DNA of 32,975 nt from Actinomycetes bacterium (GTDB taxonomy: Bacteria > Actinomycetota > Actinomycetes > Streptosporangiales > Streptosporangiaceae): the NCBI GenBank assembly GCA_021793235.1, contig JAJYTD010000041.1, forward strand, positions 1-32,975, written 5' to 3'. The stretch's first letter is position 1; every line of letters begins with the position of its first letter. The notes under the pieces were generated by a model, which saw only the letters and a list, made by a program, of their open reading frames with translations, did not search any database and was not told where the DNA came from. Both the position numbers and the translations under genes were made by a program. Of this stretch, positions 7,444 through 15,794 are shown one piece after another.

Positions 7444-8592
7444 TTAAAACTCCGGTGCTCCACTGGCTTCCTTGTACTCCCAGTGCCACGGTTCGAACGG
7501 GCTGGAGTACGCCCACTGCGGGTGGACCCAGCCCCATTCCGTGGAATTGGCCTCCAGCCAGTTGAACTCCGGACTCCCCTGGTTCTGCACACCGCCGCAC
7601 AGGTCGACGGCCAGGCCCAAGCCGTGGTTACTGGTTCCGGGGACGGCCGCGATGCCGGGCGGTTGCTCGGCGTAGACGCGCTCCTGGTTGGGGAGATCAC
7701 GGTAGGAGCTTGTGACGCACAGCGGCTTGCCGAACTCCTCGCTGAACGCCTCGTTCATCGCCAGGAAGTCGGTGGCGGCGTCCGCCCGCAGGAACTCGCC
7801 GCTCTCGTGCAGTTCGCAGAGCGCGCCCTGCGGCAGCAGCCCATTGGGGTATCCCGAGGCGGCCTCCCCCTTGCTGGGATCGCACTCGACACCGGCCATG
7901 TAGGCGTCGACGTCCAGGCCGCGGTCCTCAAGCTCCTTGGTGAGCTTTTCGGTGCTTTCCTTGGACTTCTTCCGAAGAGCATCGAGATCGTCCTTGAGCT
8001 CCACTCGCTCCAGTTGGGTCTGCGCCTGGAGCTCCTGGGCCTCACCGGCCAGTTCGCTCTGTTCCTCCCGCAGGGCACTGGCTTCGTCCAGGAGCGCTTC
8101 CTTGTCGTCGGAGAGCTTGACCACGTGTGATTCGACCTGAAGGTCCTGGTCAATGGAGCCGGAGGTCATCATCGCGAGCGTTCCGCTGTCCGGCTGCTTG
8201 TAGAGAGTGCTGGCGAGCTGGGCCAGCGGCTCGCGCATGTCGGCGAGTTCGAGCTCGGTCTGCTGCAGGTCGTGCAGGGTGGAGATGAGCTCGTCCTGGG
8301 CGTCCTCCAGCGCTTTCTCACGCTCGGTGTACTCGTCTGTCGCCTCTTCGAGTTCGTCCTTGGCTTTCTCGGCCTGTTCCTTGAGGTCGTCGAGGTTCCC
8401 ATCGGCCGATGCCGGAGCCGTCACGGGGGCCAGCGCCGTCTGCGCACCGGGCACCAGGAAGACGGCTACGAGGATGAACACCGCGGCCTGAGCGAGCCGC
8501 CCCCGGATTCGGCGCGGCAGCGCTAGGTGGGAAGAGATCCCGCTTCTCGGCGTGCGAGATCCCTGCCGCGTCGAATCGGGGAAGAACGGCAC
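7444..8592 (-). CDS. Coiled-coil D-alanyl-D-alanine carboxypeptidase, VanY/M15 family
   Basis: Protein of 382 aa from GTG 8592, with GGAGG six bases upstream. A basic N-terminus leads to a membrane or signal segment (about 33-55). A long Glu/Lys/Leu-rich coiled coil (about 65-215) follows. The C-terminal VanY domain has TSSYRDLPNQERVY, SNHGLGLAVD (zinc ligands His323 and Asp330), WGWVHPQW and PWHWEY (His370). The full zinc triad is present, so it should be active on peptidoglycan stem peptides outside the membrane. The coiled coil resembles that of FtsEX-controlled cell-wall hydrolases, suggesting regulated activity (inference). VanX-like dipeptidase activity cannot be excluded. Confidence 0.92.
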   Translation of the reverse strand: MPFFPDSTRQGSRTPRSGISSHLALPRRIRGRLAQAAVFILVAVFLVPGAQTALAPVTAPASADGNLDDLKEQAEKAKDELEEATDEYTEREKALEDAQDELISTLHDLQQTELELADMREPLAQLASTLYKQPDSGTLAMMTSGSIDQDLQVESHVVKLSDDKEALLDEASALREEQSELAGEAQELQAQTQLERVELKDDLDALRKKSKESTEKLTKELEDRGLDVDAYMAGVECDPSKGEAASGYPNGLLPQGALCELHESGEFLRADAATDFLAMNEAFSEEFGKPLCVTSSYRDLPNQERVYAEQPPGIAAVPGTSNHGLGLAVDLCGGVQNQGSPEFNWLEANSTEWGWVHPQWAYSSPFEPWHWEYKEASGAPEF

Positions 8593-8976
8593 GAGGATCC
8601 TCCGGCTGCCTGTTTCGGTCGTTCGCGGGGCCGCAACGCAAGCTACTACATGTCCACAACCGGACGTGGTGAAGTGGGTATCGGGGTGTTACGGCCGCAG
8701 GGCACCCGGCACCGACCGCGATGCGGTCTCGCCTGTCGCCCCGGAAAACCCGCTTTTCGAAGGAGTCGCCGCTGCCCCGGAGCGCACCGGGAACTACCGC
8801 GGCACGGGCACCGGAGCCATACGTGTGTGACCAGAGTCACTGGGGGATAATGGCAACTCTTTCGAGACATAGGGTACTCAACTTCACCACTTCTATGTCC
8901 AATAGCCCGGCCCGAACCGGCGAACACGACCTAACCACACCACGCACCATCCTCCGCTAGGCTTGGTCGGCGAACG
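8593..8976. other. Intergenic region before tRNA-Arg
   Basis: No protein gene is supported here. The part from about 8840 to 8945 is AT-richer than its surroundings. TAGGCT at 8958-8963, about 13 bases before the mature tRNA start, is a plausible -10 for the tRNA, without an obvious -35. Confidence 0.35.
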
Positions 8977-9049
8977 GGCCTCATAGCTCAGGGGACAGAG
9001 CACCGCTCTCCTAAAGCGGGTGTCGCAGGTTCGAATCCTGCTGGGGCCA
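8977..9049 (+). tRNA. tRNA-Arg (anticodon CCU)
   Basis: Cloverleaf of 73 nt. The acceptor stem pairs GGCCTCA (8977-8983) with TGGGGCC (9042-9048), with discriminator A. The anticodon stem CCGCT/AGCGG holds the loop CTCCTAA, giving anticodon CCT for codon AGG. The T-arm has GGTTCGAATCC. CCA is not encoded. Confidence 0.95.
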
Positions 9050-9089
9050 CTTGTATGGTCACCGACTCGGCCCGAGCCCGTTGCTCTTG

Positions 9090-9129
9090 GCTGTGTGCGC
9101 TCCCGAAACGTGAGCAAGGGGCGCACAGC
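9090..9129. terminator. Terminator between tRNA-Arg and DUF421 gene
   Basis: The segment 9090-9103 pairs with 9118-9129, with one bulged base and one mismatch, to form a long GC stem. TTGCTC (9081-9086) can pair alternatively with GAGCAA (9112-9117). It lies between the rightward tRNA and the leftward DUF421 gene. Confidence 0.5.
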
Positions 9130-9161
9130 GCCAGGACCGGCGGTGGCCCCCGCGGCCGCCC

Positions 9162-9615
9162 TTATTGCGTCGTGCTCTTGGGCAGGATGCTGATGCCGCC
9201 GGAGCGCTCCAGGACGGCGTAGTCGATCTGGTCCATGCGCGACAGGCCCTGAGTCTTGCGCGCGGCGTTGAGGATGTCGTCCTCGTCGATGTGGCTCTTG
9301 GCCAGCCGCTCCGGGATCAATCTGCCGTTCTCCACCAGCACCACCGGGACGCTCTGCGTCACTTTGGCCACCCGGGGGAACCTCCACTGCAGATAGTCGG
9401 ATACGCGCTCGGCGGCCAGCAGGGTGAGGGCCACCAGCACGGCGTTGGTGAGCGAGAAGTCGTCGCCGAGCAGTGCCTGCTGCGCCGCCTGGGCGACGAG
9501 GAGCAGGAGCAGGAAGTCGAAGGTGGTGACATCTGGACAGGCTGCGCTTGCCGACGAGCCGCAGAAGCACCATGAGGACGAAGTAGATGACAAGGGCACG
9601 CAGGACCGAGTCCAC
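9162..9615 (-). pseudogene. DUF421 (YetF-type) membrane protein, frameshifted
   Basis: The N-terminus starts at GTG 9615 behind GGAGGA and reads VDSVLRALVIYFVLMVLLRL then VGKRSLS in one frame. The rest, VTTFDFLLLLLVAQAAQQALLGDDFSLTNA and onward, is in another frame down to 9162. Together they match one ordinary DUF421 protein: membrane helices followed by a small cytoplasmic domain (about 150 aa). The join needs a one-base change near 9530-9541, where the usual SQVTTFDF coding has four bases in place of three between Ser and Val. It is either a pseudogene or a sequence error. The next gene is its usual partner. Confidence 0.8.
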
Positions 9616-9629
9616 GGATTCTCCTCCGC

Positions 9630-10136
9630 TCAGGGGTACACGAACTGCCGGAACCGCGTTGGCGGAGCGCCCTCGATCCCGACCTCGGCGTGCTGGACCC
9701 CAACCCGGTCCGGCCGGAGATCGAAGCTGACCTTCAGCGGCTCGGTGACCTCGTCGGTTGTGAACACATAGGTCAGCTTTCCGGCGCCATTGACCACCGC
9801 CAGCGGCTCCGGGGTGACTTTCTGGACCATGACGTCGCCGAGGTAGTCCTGGGAGATCTGGAGCCGTATCTCCCCTTGCCGCGCGGCCTCAGGAGCGATG
9901 TCCACCGCGAGTGCGGTCATACCGAGCCGGCGGGCGAACCGCTCGTATTCCAGGTGGAGCAGCCCGTCCGGGGTCGTGGTGCTGGTCCAGCTCAACGGGC
10001 CAGTGCCGAACACGCCGAGGAGCGCCAGGACGAGCACTACCCCGGCCAGTACCCAGGAGATCCGTTGCACCAGCCACTCGCGCCGCTGGAAGACCATGTC
10101 CTCCTCGATGGTCACGCGGTTCGCGCTACTGTTCAT
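9630..10136 (-). CDS. DUF421-partner membrane-anchored protein
   Basis: Protein of 168 aa from ATG 10136. A cytoplasmic start (EEDMVFQRREWLVQRISW) leads to one membrane helix (about 30-50) and then an all-beta-looking outer domain rich in Val and Asp. It lies 14 bp before the DUF421 gene in the same direction. Small membrane proteins beginning with this pattern are commonly paired with DUF421 proteins. The function is unknown; an envelope complex with the DUF421 protein is a reasonable guess. An earlier in-frame start at 10196 exists but has no better ribosome site. Confidence 0.7.
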   Translation of the reverse strand: MNSSANRVTIEEDMVFQRREWLVQRISWVLAGVVLVLALLGVFGTGPLSWTSTTTPDGLLHLEYERFARRLGMTALAVDIAPEAARQGEIRLQISQDYLGDVMVQKVTPEPLAVVNGAGKLTYVFTTDEVTEPLKVSFDLRPDRVGVQHAEVGIEGAPPTRFRQFVYP

Positions 10137-10437
10137 CGGCGGTCCCGCCCACGCTGGGCAGCCCGCGACGGCGGCCGGCGCTCTCGAAGTCCCCACATGC
10201 GCCTTCGGCTGCCCAAAGCACGGGGATGGAAACGCGGCCCCCTACGCCGGCGAACACACGCTCGACGGAAGAGCGGTGACTGGAGCATGCCGGTGGCCCA
10301 TTGGGTGGGTCGTACGGCGGCCGTGCGATTTGTAGAGGCCGATGACCGGCTCTGCGACAACACCATCCCGGCTAGGGAGCTGCTCGGGACCGCGCTTGAA
10401 GCGCGATCCCGATATGCAACAATTGTGGCAAATCGAA

Positions 10438-10606
10438 AATTGCGTCGCGGTGAACGGGAAACCGGTGCGAATCCGGTGCGGTCCTCGCCACTGTGACCGG
10501 GGAATCGGCGCCTCCTGATGCCACTGGGCTGCGGCCTGGGAAGGCGGAGGCACCGGCCGCGCGCATCGCGCGTAGGCCCCGGGAGCCAGGAGACCGGCTG
10601 CGGCGT
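10438..10606 (+). promoter_or_regulatory. Cobalamin riboswitch
   Basis: The leader has the conserved adenosylcobalamin aptamer core: GGTGCGAATCCGGTGCGG and CGCCACTGTGA (10464-10495), a GCCACTGGG segment (10521-10529), a GGAAGGCGGAGGC segment, and the B12 box GAGCCAGGAGACCGGC (10583-10598). It lies just before an ABC importer, so cobalamin binding should turn the importer off. The AT-rich stretch at about 10410-10440 probably holds the promoter. From 10137 to 10437 I see no gene. Confidence 0.92.
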
Positions 10607-10639
10607 GTAGGAACTACGCCACGAAGGATGGTCTCTTCC

Positions 10640-11668
10640 GTGTCTCTCGCCCGCGCGGGCGTGCCCTTTCCGGGTGCGGTCGCCGCTCTCAGCACGCTTG
10701 TCCTCCTCGTTTCAGCCGGGTGCGCCGACTCCGGGCAGGACGCCGCGTCGGATGCCGGCCCCACCTTGGACAACTGCGGGATCGAGGTGCCCGCAGGCGA
10801 GGAGCCGCAGCGCATCTTCGCCTCCTATCACAACGCCATCGAGATGGTGCATGCACTGGGCTTGGGCGACCGCCTCGTGGGGACGGCGTTCTTGGACAAC
10901 ACGGTGCTGCCGGAGTACGCCGAGGCCCAGGAGAAGGCGGAGTACTACGAATCGCTGCCCTCCAAGGAGGAGCTGCTGCGGTTGAAGCCCGACCTCGTCG
11001 TCTCCGGGTACGGTTCCTTCACCGATGACGCGTTCGGCTCCCGCGCCGACCTCGCCGAGCTGGGTATCCGCACGTGGCAGTTCAGTTCCATGTGCCCGGC
11101 CGAGGACGGACTGGGCCAAGCCGACCTCGTTCCCGGCGAGGTCACAATGGATGACGTCTACGCCGACCTGGAGGGTTTGGGCGAGCTCACCGGCACCGGT
11201 GAACGAGCCGATGAGGTCGTGGCCGAGATGCGCTCCACCATCGACGGCGTGCAGGAGCGGTTGGCGGACACCGCCGAGCGGCCCCGCGTGGGCATCATCA
11301 GTACCGGGGATGACGGCTACCGCGTGCTCGGCAGCAATGACATCGCCACCGATGTCATCGAACTCGCCGGCGGCGAGAACGTGTTCGACGACATCTCCGG
11401 CCGGTTGACCCAAGTCGGCGCCGAGGAGCTCATCGCCTGTGATCCCGAGGTGCTGCTCGTGCTGACCTGTTGCGGAGCTGACGTCGACGAGTCCGACGCC
11501 GACCCGGAGATCACCGAGATGCTCGACGATCCGGCCTTGGCCGGCATCAGCGCCATCGAGGATGAGCGCCTGCACGGCTTCACCTTCGCGACCAGCAGCG
11601 CCAGCGTACGCAGCGCCGAAGCGGTCGAGCAGGTCGCCGGCTTCCTCCACCCCGACCTGTTCGAGTGA
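10640..11668 (+). CDS. Cobalamin/iron-type ABC transporter substrate-binding lipoprotein
   Basis: About 342 aa from GTG 10640, with GAAGGA 11 bases upstream; an ATG at 10628 is in frame but directly abuts that site. A lipoprotein signal peptide ends in LLVSAGC. The mature part is a two-lobed FecB/BtuF-type binding protein: RIFASYHNAIEMVHALGLGDRLVG, LKPDLVVSGYGS, GIRTWQF and a C-terminal QVGAEELIACDPEVLLVL. It should capture its ligand outside the membrane and deliver it to the two permeases that follow. The riboswitch argues for a corrinoid, but FecB-type sequences alone do not separate B12 from ferric siderophores. Confidence 0.88.
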   Translation: MSLARAGVPFPGAVAALSTLVLLVSAGCADSGQDAASDAGPTLDNCGIEVPAGEEPQRIFASYHNAIEMVHALGLGDRLVGTAFLDNTVLPEYAEAQEKAEYYESLPSKEELLRLKPDLVVSGYGSFTDDAFGSRADLAELGIRTWQFSSMCPAEDGLGQADLVPGEVTMDDVYADLEGLGELTGTGERADEVVAEMRSTIDGVQERLADTAERPRVGIISTGDDGYRVLGSNDIATDVIELAGGENVFDDISGRLTQVGAEELIACDPEVLLVLTCCGADVDESDADPEITEMLDDPALAGISAIEDERLHGFTFATSSASVRSAEAVEQVAGFLHPDLFE

Positions 11669-12726
11669 AGACCCGTCCCCGGCCGGACACCGCGACTCGC
11701 AGGCCGGTGTCCAGTATCGGACTCGCACGCGGTAACGGTTCCCGCGCCGCAGGCCTGGCGATCGCCCTCGCGGCGCTGAGTGGCGCGGTAGCCGCCTCCA
11801 TACTCATCGGTGCCCACCCGGTGTCGGCCGCACAGGTCTATACCGCCTTCACCGACCCGACCGGCTCGGACACCGACCGCATCGTGCTGCACCTGCGAGC
11901 ACCGCGCACCGCTGTGGGCCTGCTGGCGGGCCTGGCCCTGGGCGCCGCCGGCACACTGGTCCAGGCCATCACCCGCAATCCGCTGGGCGGCCCCGACATC
12001 CTGGGCGTGAACGCCGGGGCCGCGCTCACCGTCGTCCTGGCAATCGCCGCCCTGGACCTGGTCTCCTTCCACGGGTATGTGTGGTTCGCCTTTGTCGGCG
12101 CCGCCGCGGCCGGGGTGGTGGTCTATGCGGTCGGTTCGCTCGGTCAGGGCGGGGCCACCCCGGTCAAACTGGCGTTGGCCGGGGCGGCGGTAACAGCCAT
12201 GCTGGGTGCGGTGACGTCGGCGGTCACCTTGCTCGACCTCACCACACTGAACGAGTTCCGCTTCTGGTCGGTGGGGTCGCTCGGGGCCGCCGACAGCGCG
12301 ATCGCCGCGGGGCTGCTCCCGTTCATCGCCGCAGGCCTGGTCATCGCCGTCGCCCTCACCCGCTCCATGAACGCTCTGGCCTTAGGTGACACGCTGGCCA
12401 GCGGACTCGGCGCGCGGCCGCACCTGGTACGAGGGCTGGGGGGCGCGGCGGCGGTGCTGCTGGCCGGCGCGGCCACGGCCGCCGCGGGCCCCATCGGCTT
12501 CGTCGGGCTCATGGCCCCGCATGCGGCGCGCGCCCTGGTGGGCGCCGACTACCGGTGGATACTCGTCTGGTCGGCGGTCATCGCCGCCACCCTGCTGTTG
12601 GCCGCCGATGTGCTGGCCCGCATCATGGTGCGCCCCGAGGAGCTCCAGGTGGGAGTGGTCACGGCTCTGGTAGGGGCACCGTGCTTCCTCTACCTGATCC
12701 GGCGGCACACCTTGGTGAGGCTGTGA
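11665..12726 (+). CDS. FecCD-family ABC permease (first)
   Basis: Protein of 353 aa. Its GTG overlaps the lipoprotein stop by 4 bp. It has about ten hydrophobic segments and the FecCD/BtuC marks LRAPRTAVGLLAGLALGAAG, QAITRNPLGGPDILGVNAGA and GPIGFVGLMAPHAARALVG. The last lies near the coupling region facing the ATPase. It forms the membrane channel as a heterodimer with the next gene product. Confidence 0.93.
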   Translation: MKTRPRPDTATRRPVSSIGLARGNGSRAAGLAIALAALSGAVAASILIGAHPVSAAQVYTAFTDPTGSDTDRIVLHLRAPRTAVGLLAGLALGAAGTLVQAITRNPLGGPDILGVNAGAALTVVLAIAALDLVSFHGYVWFAFVGAAAAGVVVYAVGSLGQGGATPVKLALAGAAVTAMLGAVTSAVTLLDLTTLNEFRFWSVGSLGAADSAIAAGLLPFIAAGLVIAVALTRSMNALALGDTLASGLGARPHLVRGLGGAAAVLLAGAATAAAGPIGFVGLMAPHAARALVGADYRWILVWSAVIAATLLLAADVLARIMVRPEELQVGVVTALVGAPCFLYLIRRHTLVRL

Positions 12727-13814
12727 TGGCTGTGCACAAGACCGGGCCTGTGCGCGGGGACCGGTACCAGGTTCTGCCCCCCGACGTGCGCGCCGTGCGC
12801 GCCGGCGGGGCGGCGCTCCTCCTGCACGTGCGCGCTCTCGTGCTGGTCTGCCTGTTCAGCGCCGCCGCACTCGCCGCCGGTGTGGTGTCGCTGGGAATGG
12901 GGGACTACCCCGTTCCCCTTGGTGAGGTCGTGCTGGCGCTGGCGGGCGGCGGCGATCCGATCTCCGCTCATGTGGTGACCGAGATGCGATTGCCGCGTGT
13001 GGCGAGCGGCGCGGGCGTGGGCGCGGCCTTCGCCCTGGCCGGCGCGGTGTTCCAGCGGGTCGTGCGCAATCCGCTGGTCAGCCCGGATGTGATCGGCATC
13101 AACGCGGGCGCCTCAGCGGGGGCGGTGCTGGCCATCACGGTGCTCGGCGGGTCGACCATGTTCACCGTCGCAGGTGCCCTGATCGGCGCGTTCGCCTCGG
13201 CCGCACTGTGTTACCTGGTCGCCTACCAGGGCGGTGTGAGCGGTTATCGCCTGGTACTCGTCGGCATCGGTGTTACCGCGCTCAGCAGCGCGCTCACCTC
13301 CTATTTGCTCACCCGGGCCGAACTGCACGATGCCCAGCGCGCCTCGATCTGGCTCACCGGCAGTCTGGCCAACCGGTCCTGGTCCCATGCGGGCGTGATC
13401 GCCGGGGCTTTACTGGTCTCGGTCCCCGTGGCCGTGATCCTGGCGCGCAGGCTCCGGCTGCTGGAACTGGGCGACGACATGGCGCGCACGCTCGGCATCG
13501 GGCCGGATGGGGCGCGAAGCGCCCTGTTGGGCAGCGGTGTGGTGTTGGCGGCTCTGGCCACCGCCGCGGCCGGGCCCATCGCCTTCGTCGCCCTGGTCGC
13601 TCCCCAGATCGTGCGCCGCCTCCTCAACGAGAGCACCGCCGGGCTGGCCGCCTCCGCCGCGTGCGGCGCCATGCTCACTGTCGCGGCCGACCTCGCGGCG
13701 CGCAGCCTGTTCGCACCCATCGAGCTGCCCGTGGGGGTGCTCACCGCCGTGGCGGGCGCACCGTTCCTGCTGGTGCTGCTCGCACGGGCCAACCGGATAG
13801 GACGAAGTGGATGA
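12726..13814 (+). CDS. FecCD-family ABC permease (second)
   Basis: Protein of 362 aa. Its ATG shares one base with the stop of the first permease (TGATG). After a hydrophilic start of about 35 residues it carries FecCD signatures: LPRVASGAGVGAAFALAGAV, QRVVRNPLVSPDVIGINAGA and GPIAFVALVAPQIVRRLL, with about ten membrane segments. It pairs with the preceding permease. The tight coupling implies one riboswitch-controlled transcript. Confidence 0.93.
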   Translation: MAVHKTGPVRGDRYQVLPPDVRAVRAGGAALLLHVRALVLVCLFSAAALAAGVVSLGMGDYPVPLGEVVLALAGGGDPISAHVVTEMRLPRVASGAGVGAAFALAGAVFQRVVRNPLVSPDVIGINAGASAGAVLAITVLGGSTMFTVAGALIGAFASAALCYLVAYQGGVSGYRLVLVGIGVTALSSALTSYLLTRAELHDAQRASIWLTGSLANRSWSHAGVIAGALLVSVPVAVILARRLRLLELGDDMARTLGIGPDGARSALLGSGVVLAALATAAAGPIAFVALVAPQIVRRLLNESTAGLAASAACGAMLTVAADLAARSLFAPIELPVGVLTAVAGAPFLLVLLARANRIGRSG

Positions 13815-14626
13815 CCCAAAACATCGCCCAGACCGGAGCGCTCTCCGCCCGCGGCCTCACCGTGGGCTATGGGGATCGTGATGTGCTGCGCTCCCTCGCG
13901 CTCGACGTGGAACCGGGGCGGGTGACCGCGATCGTCGGGGCCAACGCCAGCGGCAAGTCCACCCTGCTGCGCGGGCTCGCTCGCATCATGCGCCCCAAGG
14001 CGGGATCAGTACTGCTCGACGGCGTCGACATCGCCAGGATGCCGGCCGCCCAGCTGGCGCTGCGCCTGGGCATGCTCCCCCAGCAGCCCGTCGCACCGGA
14101 GGGGATCAGCGTCGCCGACCTTGTCGGCCGGGGCCGCCACCCCCACCAGCGCTGGTTCCGGCAGTGGTCACCCGCCGACCAGGCCGCCGTGGCCGCGGCC
14201 ATGCACGCCACCGGGATCGGGCATCTCGCCCACAGGCCCATCGACGCCCTATCCGGCGGCCAGCGCCAACGCGTGTGGATCGCGCTGGCGCTGGCCCAGG
14301 ACCCCGACGTCCTCCTCCTGGACGAGCCGACCTCCTTTTTGGACCTGTCCCATCAGGTGGACGTGCTCGACCTGGTGGCCTCGCTCGGTGAAGAGCGCGA
14401 CCGCACGGTCGTCCTGGTCCTGCACGACCTCAACCTGGCCTGCCGCTACGCCGACCGCCTGATCGCCATGCGCGAGGGAGAAGTGCACGCCAGCGGCGCC
14501 CCTTCCGAGGTGGTGACCGCCGAGACGGTACGCGAGGTGTTCGGCCTGGATTGCGAAGTGGTCCCCGACCCGCTGACCTCATCGCCGCTGGTGCTGCCCG
14601 CCGCCCGCCACCGGCGCCACCGCTGA
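13811..14626 (+). CDS. FepC/BtuD-type ABC transporter ATPase
   Basis: Protein of 271 aa. ATG 13811 overlaps the permease stop (ATGA). Motifs in order are Walker A GANASGKST (about 43-51), Q-loop LPQQPVAPEG, signature LSGGQRQRVW (about 148-157), Walker B VLLLDEPTSFLDL (about 168-180) and the H-loop VLHDLNLA. All catalytic elements are intact. It powers import through the two FecCD permeases. The protein ends in a His/Arg-rich tail. Confidence 0.95.
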   Translation: MTQNIAQTGALSARGLTVGYGDRDVLRSLALDVEPGRVTAIVGANASGKSTLLRGLARIMRPKAGSVLLDGVDIARMPAAQLALRLGMLPQQPVAPEGISVADLVGRGRHPHQRWFRQWSPADQAAVAAAMHATGIGHLAHRPIDALSGGQRQRVWIALALAQDPDVLLLDEPTSFLDLSHQVDVLDLVASLGEERDRTVVLVLHDLNLACRYADRLIAMREGEVHASGAPSEVVTAETVREVFGLDCEVVPDPLTSSPLVLPAARHRRHR

Positions 14627-14760
14627 ACAGCATCGCCCCGCAGCCCGGCGGTGCACCCGTACTACGCCTGCCCGTCATCTGCGATCGCGCCGCGTAGGCC
14701 GCGGGCGGCCGTGCGTCCTCTCATCCTCGTCCTCGGCCGTATTCGGAGCAGTCGGAAGGT

Positions 14761-15296
14761 TCACCGTGCGGCGTGGGCTGTGGTGAAGTCGGCCCAGGTG
14801 ATCATGGGGCCGGTGTAGCGGCCGACGGGGTCTTCGGGTCCGGTATCGAAGATGCTGGCATAGCCGCGTTCGGCGTAGCCGGGGCCACCCTCGGCGGGCA
14901 GCCGCCCCCACTCTTTGGCCAGCGCCGCCGCCAGGAACAGGCCGCGGCCGCCGGGACGTTCGGGGTCGGGCAGCATGACGCGGGCGGCGGTGCGCGGCCG
15001 GTCGGCGCGCGGGCCCTGGTCTACTACCTCCAGGTGGATCACCCCATAGACCAGGCCGACCAGGCTGGCAAAGACCTCGCCGCCCGCTGGCCCGAAGCGG
15101 TGTAGGCGATGGCGTTGGTGAAGAACTCGCTGACCACCAGTTCCACCGCGTCGGCCACGTCGGGGAAGGGCCGCAGCAGGGCACGGGCCCACAGCCGCGC
15201 CTGGCGGCACTCCTCCGACCGGCCGGGGAAGGTCCGGGCGGCTTTGAGGGTGTAGAGACCGGTGTCGGCGGCACCTTCTGTGCTGTCGGCACCCAT
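14761..15296 (-). pseudogene. RsbW-like ATP-binding protein, frameshifted
   Basis: From ATG 15296 one frame reads TGLYTLKAARTFPGRSEECRQ and then ELVVSEFFTNAIAYTASGQ, the first part of an HATPase_c anti-sigma-type ATPase including the N-box (ELVVSEFFTNA). The frame then changes near 15085-15095, and the second half (GGEVFASLVGLVYGVIHLEVVDQGPR, later RGLFLAAALAKEWG) is in another frame to 14761. Adding one base after the Gln codon would restore a QxGGEV reading. It is either a decayed gene or an indel error. Such proteins sit next to XRE/DUF397 pairs across actinobacteria, and its start overlaps the upstream gene's stop (TGATG). Confidence 0.82.
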
Positions 15297-15658
15297 CAGG
15301 CCACCGCCGACAGGCGAGCGCCCGCCTCCCGGGGCTGCGGGCGCCGGGCCATCAGGTCGAGCACCTGTGCGTCGGCCCCGCTGAGGAACCGCGCGGCCAG
15401 ATCGGGCCGGTCGGCGGCCACCTGGTCGTTCTTCCCCCACATGAACCACCATTCGCCGCCGTGCTCCACCGCCAGCACCGCGACCCGGTGGCCGCCCGAG
15501 GTGCGAAGCGCATAGAGGACCGGGTGATCGGAGCCCGACAGGGCGATGAGGGCGGGAACGCCGAGTTTCCGCAGTTCAGCGGCGAGATTAGTGAGGAGCG
15601 AGCGGCGGGTGGTGCCGGATGTGGCCTGGCAACCGCCCGTGGATACCTGAGAGGACAT
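15296..15658 (-). CDS. Small conserved protein of the XRE/DUF397 cassette
   Basis: Protein of 120 aa from ATG 15658, with GGAAGGA just upstream. It has no membrane segment. Its middle reads RRSLLTNLAAELRKLGVPALIALSG and then VAVLAVEHGGEWWFMWGKNDQVA, an alpha/beta pattern with aromatic residues that I cannot assign to a named enzyme. The C-terminal RRPQPREAGARLSAVA is echoed by a fragment at about 26.72-26.76 kb. It is translationally coupled to the ATPase gene and divergent from the XRE gene. I infer a helper of the regulatory cassette; the function is unknown. Confidence 0.75.
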   Translation of the reverse strand: MSSQVSTGGCQATSGTTRRSLLTNLAAELRKLGVPALIALSGSDHPVLYALRTSGGHRVAVLAVEHGGEWWFMWGKNDQVAADRPDLAARFLSGADAQVLDLMARRPQPREAGARLSAVA

Positions 15659-15704
15659 GGGAGCTTCCTTCCTCCACCCCACAAGGAGTAGACGTGAATG
15701 ATTA

Positions 15705-15787
15705 CTCTCTATAGTCTTAGACAGGAATTATTCTCATTGCAAGCGATAGAGAGAAATCCTTCACAGAACCTTGAGTGGATCTAAGAT
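15705..15787. promoter_or_regulatory. Divergent promoter region with inverted repeat
   Basis: This region is much more AT-rich than its surroundings. For the rightward XRE gene, TTCACA (15760-15765), a 16-bp spacer and TAAGAT (15782-15787) stand seven bases before ATG 15795, a leaderless arrangement. For the leftward genes, TTGCAA (minus strand, about 15737-15742), a 17-bp spacer and TAAGAC form a candidate promoter. CTCTCTAT (15705-15712) and ATAGAGAG (15746-15753) form an inverted repeat that could be an operator for the XRE protein. Confidence 0.5.
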
Positions 15788-15794
15788 GCTTCCC

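Noticed and set aside
10712-11728. 338-codon minus-strand frame opposite the substrate-binding lipoprotein
   Set aside because: It reads antisense through a clear lipoprotein gene in an overlapping operon and has no recognisable protein pattern.
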